A stretch of DNA of 8,936 nucleotides from Colimorpha sp045222795 (GTDB lineage Bacteria > Bacteroidota > Bacteroidia > Bacteroidales > P3). Below are positions 6,799-8,936 of this stretch, piece after piece. Position numbers and translations under genes: made by a program. The stretch's first letter is position 1; each line of letters opens with the position of its first letter. The stretch spans positions 1 to 8,936 of the forward strand of contig JBGUZF010000135.1 in assembly GCA_045222795.1 (NCBI GenBank), in the 5' to 3' direction. The notes below the pieces were generated by a model. It made no database searches and was not told the origin of the DNA. It saw nothing but the letters and a program-made list of their open reading frames with translations.

Positions 6799-7770
6799 TC
6801 ATTCTCTCCATTTGTAGAATACACCGATGGCCTCAGCTATCGGTGTCTCAGCATAGCCCAGCGCCTCACGACCGCAGCGGTTGTCGTAGTACTCGTGCAC
6901 CATCAGTTGCCGCACGTTGAGCGTCGACAACTCGGTGCGCACACCCACCGCGCGTTGAGCGTCGCCCAGCCAGCCTGCTACGGCCAACAGCCAGTTGGGA
7001 ATCGTAAGCACCCACTGACGGTAACCCACCACGCGAGCCTGTAACTTGTAGAGCTCCTTGACGCTGAAACACCCTTGGCTGTTGGTAACTATATAGCGTG
7101 CACCGTTGTCGCCCTTGGTGAGGGCCACCACCACAGCCTGCGCCACATCCCTCACGGCCACGAAGGCCTTGCCTCCCTTTGGTGCCACCATCACACGGCG
7201 GCAGTAGCCCGCCAGCAACAGGCGTCCCGACGAGGGTTTCGTGTCGTAGGCGCCAATCATAAAGCCTGGGTTTATCACAACCACGTGCCAGTCTGGGTGA
7301 TGCTGTGCGGCGCCTAGCACCACCAATTCGCCGGCCCTCTTGCTGTCGGCATAGTAACTGCCCTCGAAGGGCGGCTGCATCGGGGCCTCCTCGTTGGCGG
7401 GATGTCCGGCGGTGCCGTAGCCTATGGTGTTCACCGTCGAGGTATGCACCAACACCTTGATGCCCGTCTCCTCCATCAGCCTCACCATCATCTCGCACAG
7501 GTCGTGGTTCATCGGCATGAAGTCTTCCCTACACGGCAACGACATATCGGTGGCTCCGGCGCAGTTCACCACTGCCTCGCAACCTTTGGCGGCGCGACAT
7601 AGGGTGGGGTAATCGAGCACAGACCCTACAACGGTGTGCCATCCGCCGCCAGGCAGACGTATGCCGTCGCTGCGGCGCACCAACGCCGTCACCTCGTGGC
7701 CGTCGGCCACGAGCCGTTGCAGCACATTGTGTCCCAACAAGCCCGACGCTCCAAGCAGCAAGACTTTCAT
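6799..7770 (-). CDS. NAD(P)-dependent epimerase/reductase, extended SDR family
   Basis: A 323-residue cytoplasmic extended short-chain dehydrogenase, of the dihydroflavonol-4-reductase-like type often annotated as NAD-dependent epimerase/dehydratase. The Rossmann glycine motif GASGLLGH (Gly7, Gly10, Gly13) opens the protein. Arg32 and Arg33 follow the second strand, which would favour NADPH over NADH. The catalytic set is present: Ser111/Thr112 in VHTSTVNTIGYG and Tyr140-x3-Lys144 in YYADSKRAGE. INPGFMIGAYDTKPSSGR is typical of this subgroup. The substrate cannot be told from sequence; a sugar nucleotide, a steroid-like or a small carbonyl compound are all possible. It is the first gene of the leftward six-gene run, preceded by a 138-base divergent intergenic region shared with purD. 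No clear promoter for it was found there, nor a Shine-Dalgarno site. Confidence 0.9.
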   Translation of the reverse strand: MKVLLLGASGLLGHNVLQRLVADGHEVTALVRRSDGIRLPGGGWHTVVGSVLDYPTLCRAAKGCEAVVNCAGATDMSLPCREDFMPMNHDLCEMMVRLMEETGIKVLVHTSTVNTIGYGTAGHPANEEAPMQPPFEGSYYADSKRAGELVVLGAAQHHPDWHVVVINPGFMIGAYDTKPSSGRLLLAGYCRRVMVAPKGGKAFVAVRDVAQAVVVALTKGDNGARYIVTNSQGCFSVKELYKLQARVVGYRQWVLTIPNWLLAVAGWLGDAQRAVGVRTELSTLNVRQLMVHEYYDNRCGREALGYAETPIAEAIGVFYKWRE

Positions 7771-7908
7771 GTTATTATTAACGCCTCAGACCCCTTTTTA
7801 TTGCATTGACAGCTACAGGTTATACGACTTTTTCTTTGCTGGTTGAAAAAAAAATAGTACCTTTGCACTTTGAAAAGGATATCAGTAAGCGTAAAAAACA
7901 GACTGACA
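7771..7908. other. Divergent intergenic region between the SDR gene and purD
   Basis: A 138-base, clearly AT-richer stretch, the only real intergenic space in the window. It holds the rightward purD promoter. On the leftward strand I found no match to TAnnTTTG, so the start of the six-gene minus-strand transcript is not placed. A short inverted repeat GTTA-TTAT-TAAC sits at 7771-7782, directly before the SDR start; four base pairs are too few to call a hairpin. No terminator, tRNA or small RNA was recognised. Confidence 0.7.
7835..7865 (+). promoter_or_regulatory. Bacteroidetes-type promoter for purD
   Basis: TTTG at 7835-7838 and TACCTTTG at 7858-7865 are separated by exactly 19 bases, matching the Bacteroides sigma-ABfr consensus TTTG-N19-21-TAnnTTTG without mismatch. 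A run of nine A lies in the spacer at 7846-7854. Transcription would start a few bases after 7865, leaving a leader of roughly 35 bases before the purD ATG. No operator that I recognise, such as a purine-repressor box, is visible. Confidence 0.75.
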
Positions 7909-8936
7909 ATGAATATACTTTTGCTTGGATCGGGCGGCCGCGAGCACGCCATTGCTTGGAAGATAGCGCAGAGCACGCGCTGCACTCACCTCTATATAGC
8001 CCCCGGCAACGCCGGCACTACAGCAGAGGGCGAGAACGTGGCCCTCAAAGCTGAGGATTTCGCCGCTGTGGGCCAGTTCGTGCTGGAGCACCATATAGAG
8101 ATGGTCGTCGTGGGTCCCGAAGCACCGCTGGTGGCCGGCATCGCCGACTACTTCGCCCAAGAGCCAACGCTGAAAGGCGTTATGGTGATTGGTCCCAGCC
8201 GCGACGGCGCTATGCTCGAAGGCAGCAAGGACTATGCAAAAGCTTTCATGCAGCGCCACAATATCCCCACAGCACGCTACCAGACCTTCACCGCAGCTAC
8301 CCTCAAAGAGGGTCAGGCTTTCCTCGACACCCTCCAGGCACCCTACGTGCTTAAAGCCGACGGCCTGGCTGCCGGCAAAGGAGTGCTGATAGAGAACAAC
8401 CTGGCAACTGCCAAAGCGCACCTCGCCGAGATGCTCGGCGGCAAATTCGGCGACGCGTCGGCAAGTGTGGTGATCGAGGAATACCTCAGCGGCATCGAAC
8501 TCAGCGTCTTCGTGCTCACCGACGGCCAGCACTACCTGCTGCTGCCTTCGGCCAAGGACTACAAGCGCATCGGCGAAGAGGACACCGGCCTCAACACCGG
8601 CGGCATGGGCAGCATAAGCCCCGTGCCCTTTGCCGACAAGGAGTTTATGAAGAAAGTCGAGGAGCGCATAGTGAAGCCCACCGTCCGCGGCCTGCGCGAC
8701 GAGAAGATAGACTATCACGGTTTCATCTTCGTCGGTCTGATGAACTGCGGCGGCGAGCCATATGTCATCGAGTACAACGTGCGCATGGGCGACCCCGAGA
8801 CCGAGAGCGTCTTCCCGCGCATCAAGAGCGATGTGGTGGAACTCTTCGAGAACACCGCACGCGGCACCCTCGACCGCTGCTCACTGAAAGTCGACCCCCG
8901 CACGGCGGCCTGCGTGATGATGGTCGCTGGCGGCTA
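7909..8936 (+). CDS. purD: Phosphoribosylamine-glycine ligase (GAR synthetase), 3'-truncated
   Basis: PurD joins phosphoribosylamine and glycine using ATP, the second step of de novo purine synthesis in the cytoplasm. The gene runs off the right edge after 342 codons; the family is usually about 425 residues, so roughly 80 C-terminal residues are missing. The N-domain begins MNILLLGSGGREHAIAWK. The ATP-grasp part shows LKADGLAAGKGV (Lys149, Lys157), the loop DTGLNTGGMGSISP at 225-238, and EYNVRMGDPETE with Glu288 and Asn290 as expected Mg ligands. Met293 stands where Phe is commoner in the EYNVRFGDPET motif, a mild change. The ATG at 7909 places the glycine-rich loop right at the N-terminus as in the family. 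The leader just upstream is A-rich (TAAAAAACAGACTGACA) with no Shine-Dalgarno site, usual for this phylum. A clear promoter lies 44 to 74 bases upstream. Confidence 0.96.
   Translation, partial: MNILLLGSGGREHAIAWKIAQSTRCTHLYIAPGNAGTTAEGENVALKAEDFAAVGQFVLEHHIEMVVVGPEAPLVAGIADYFAQEPTLKGVMVIGPSRDGAMLEGSKDYAKAFMQRHNIPTARYQTFTAATLKEGQAFLDTLQAPYVLKADGLAAGKGVLIENNLATAKAHLAEMLGGKFGDASASVVIEEYLSGIELSVFVLTDGQHYLLLPSAKDYKRIGEEDTGLNTGGMGSISPVPFADKEFMKKVEERIVKPTVRGLRDEKIDYHGFIFVGLMNCGGEPYVIEYNVRMGDPETESVFPRIKSDVVELFENTARGTLDRCSLKVDPRTAACVMMVAGG

Larger units (their letters stand above)
1578..7770 (-). other. Likely six-gene envelope operon
   Basis: Six genes in one direction with junctions of +17, -8, +12, -4 and -10 bases (gap positive, overlap negative) and no room for internal terminators. 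In transcription order: SDR, DUF4837 lipoprotein, DUF6089 barrel, uppS, PorV/PorQ-like barrel, HHH-barrel. Four products have export signals and UppS makes the envelope lipid carrier. A single transcript is inferred from spacing alone; internal promoters are not excluded. Confidence 0.7.

Noticed and set aside
6866..7498. 210-codon minus-strand frame inside the SDR gene
   Set aside because: It is a shifted frame of the SDR gene, rich in Gly and Arg, without a recognisable domain; the SDR frame itself is intact, so no frameshift is implied.
7786..7800. CCTCAGACCCCTTTTTA as a possible terminator before purD
   Set aside because: The T run is preceded by no GC-rich inverted repeat, and no rightward transcript is expected to end there because the gene to the left is transcribed leftward.
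7882..8718. 278-codon open frame on the minus strand opposite purD
   Set aside because: It is antisense to purD, whose ATP-grasp motifs are clear; it would also cover the purD start and leader.
1..8936. Search for CRISPR repeats, insertion-sequence ends, tRNAs, rRNA, riboswitches and toxin-antitoxin or defence genes
   Set aside because: By eye no direct or inverted repeat arrays, transposase motifs, tRNA-like folds or defence-family motifs were found; nearly all bases are accounted for by housekeeping and envelope genes.

Overview
The window is ordinary chromosomal sequence from a member of the Bacteroidota, most likely order Bacteroidales, with GC-rich genes. Four things point there: the protein families (DUF4837 lipoprotein, DUF6089 barrel, a ComEA-like helix-hairpin-helix protein fused to an outer-membrane barrel), the Bacteroidetes-type UppS motif LALSYSSRWEI, a promoter of the TTTG-N19-TAnnTTTG type, and a lack of Shine-Dalgarno sites. 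I cannot name a genus. I see no mobile element, CRISPR array, RNA gene or phage remnant, and all genes read as intact in frame apart from the two cut by the window edges.

Layout. (1) Positions 2-1577, plus strand: the 3' two thirds of fabF (fatty-acid elongation), then rnc (RNase III) starting four bases later at a GTG. (2) Positions 1578-7770, minus strand: six tightly packed genes, read from right to left: an extended SDR (NAD(P)-dependent epimerase/reductase family), a DUF4837 lipoprotein, a DUF6089 outer-membrane protein, uppS, a PorV/PorQ-like putative barrel, and a 619-residue helix-hairpin-helix/barrel protein. Junctions range from a 10-base overlap to a 17-base gap, so this looks like one transcript. 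Four of the six products carry export signals, and UppS makes the lipid carrier for cell-wall and surface-glycan synthesis, so it reads as an envelope operon. (3) Positions 7771-7908: an AT-rich divergent intergenic region with a clear Bacteroidetes promoter facing right. (4) Positions 7909-8936: purD (purine synthesis), cut at the right edge.

Points of interest. The rnc stop codon and the stop codon of the convergent HHH-barrel gene touch with no base between them, so the two transcripts very probably overlap. The lipoprotein-DUF6089-uppS trio matches an arrangement I recall from Porphyromonas, but here uppS is followed by two other outer-membrane genes instead of bamA-ompH. The three proteins predicted to be cut by signal peptidase I all begin with glutamine after cleavage. 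I found no convincing new defence or mobile system; the least understood material is the pair of outer-membrane genes after uppS and the two DUF proteins before it.
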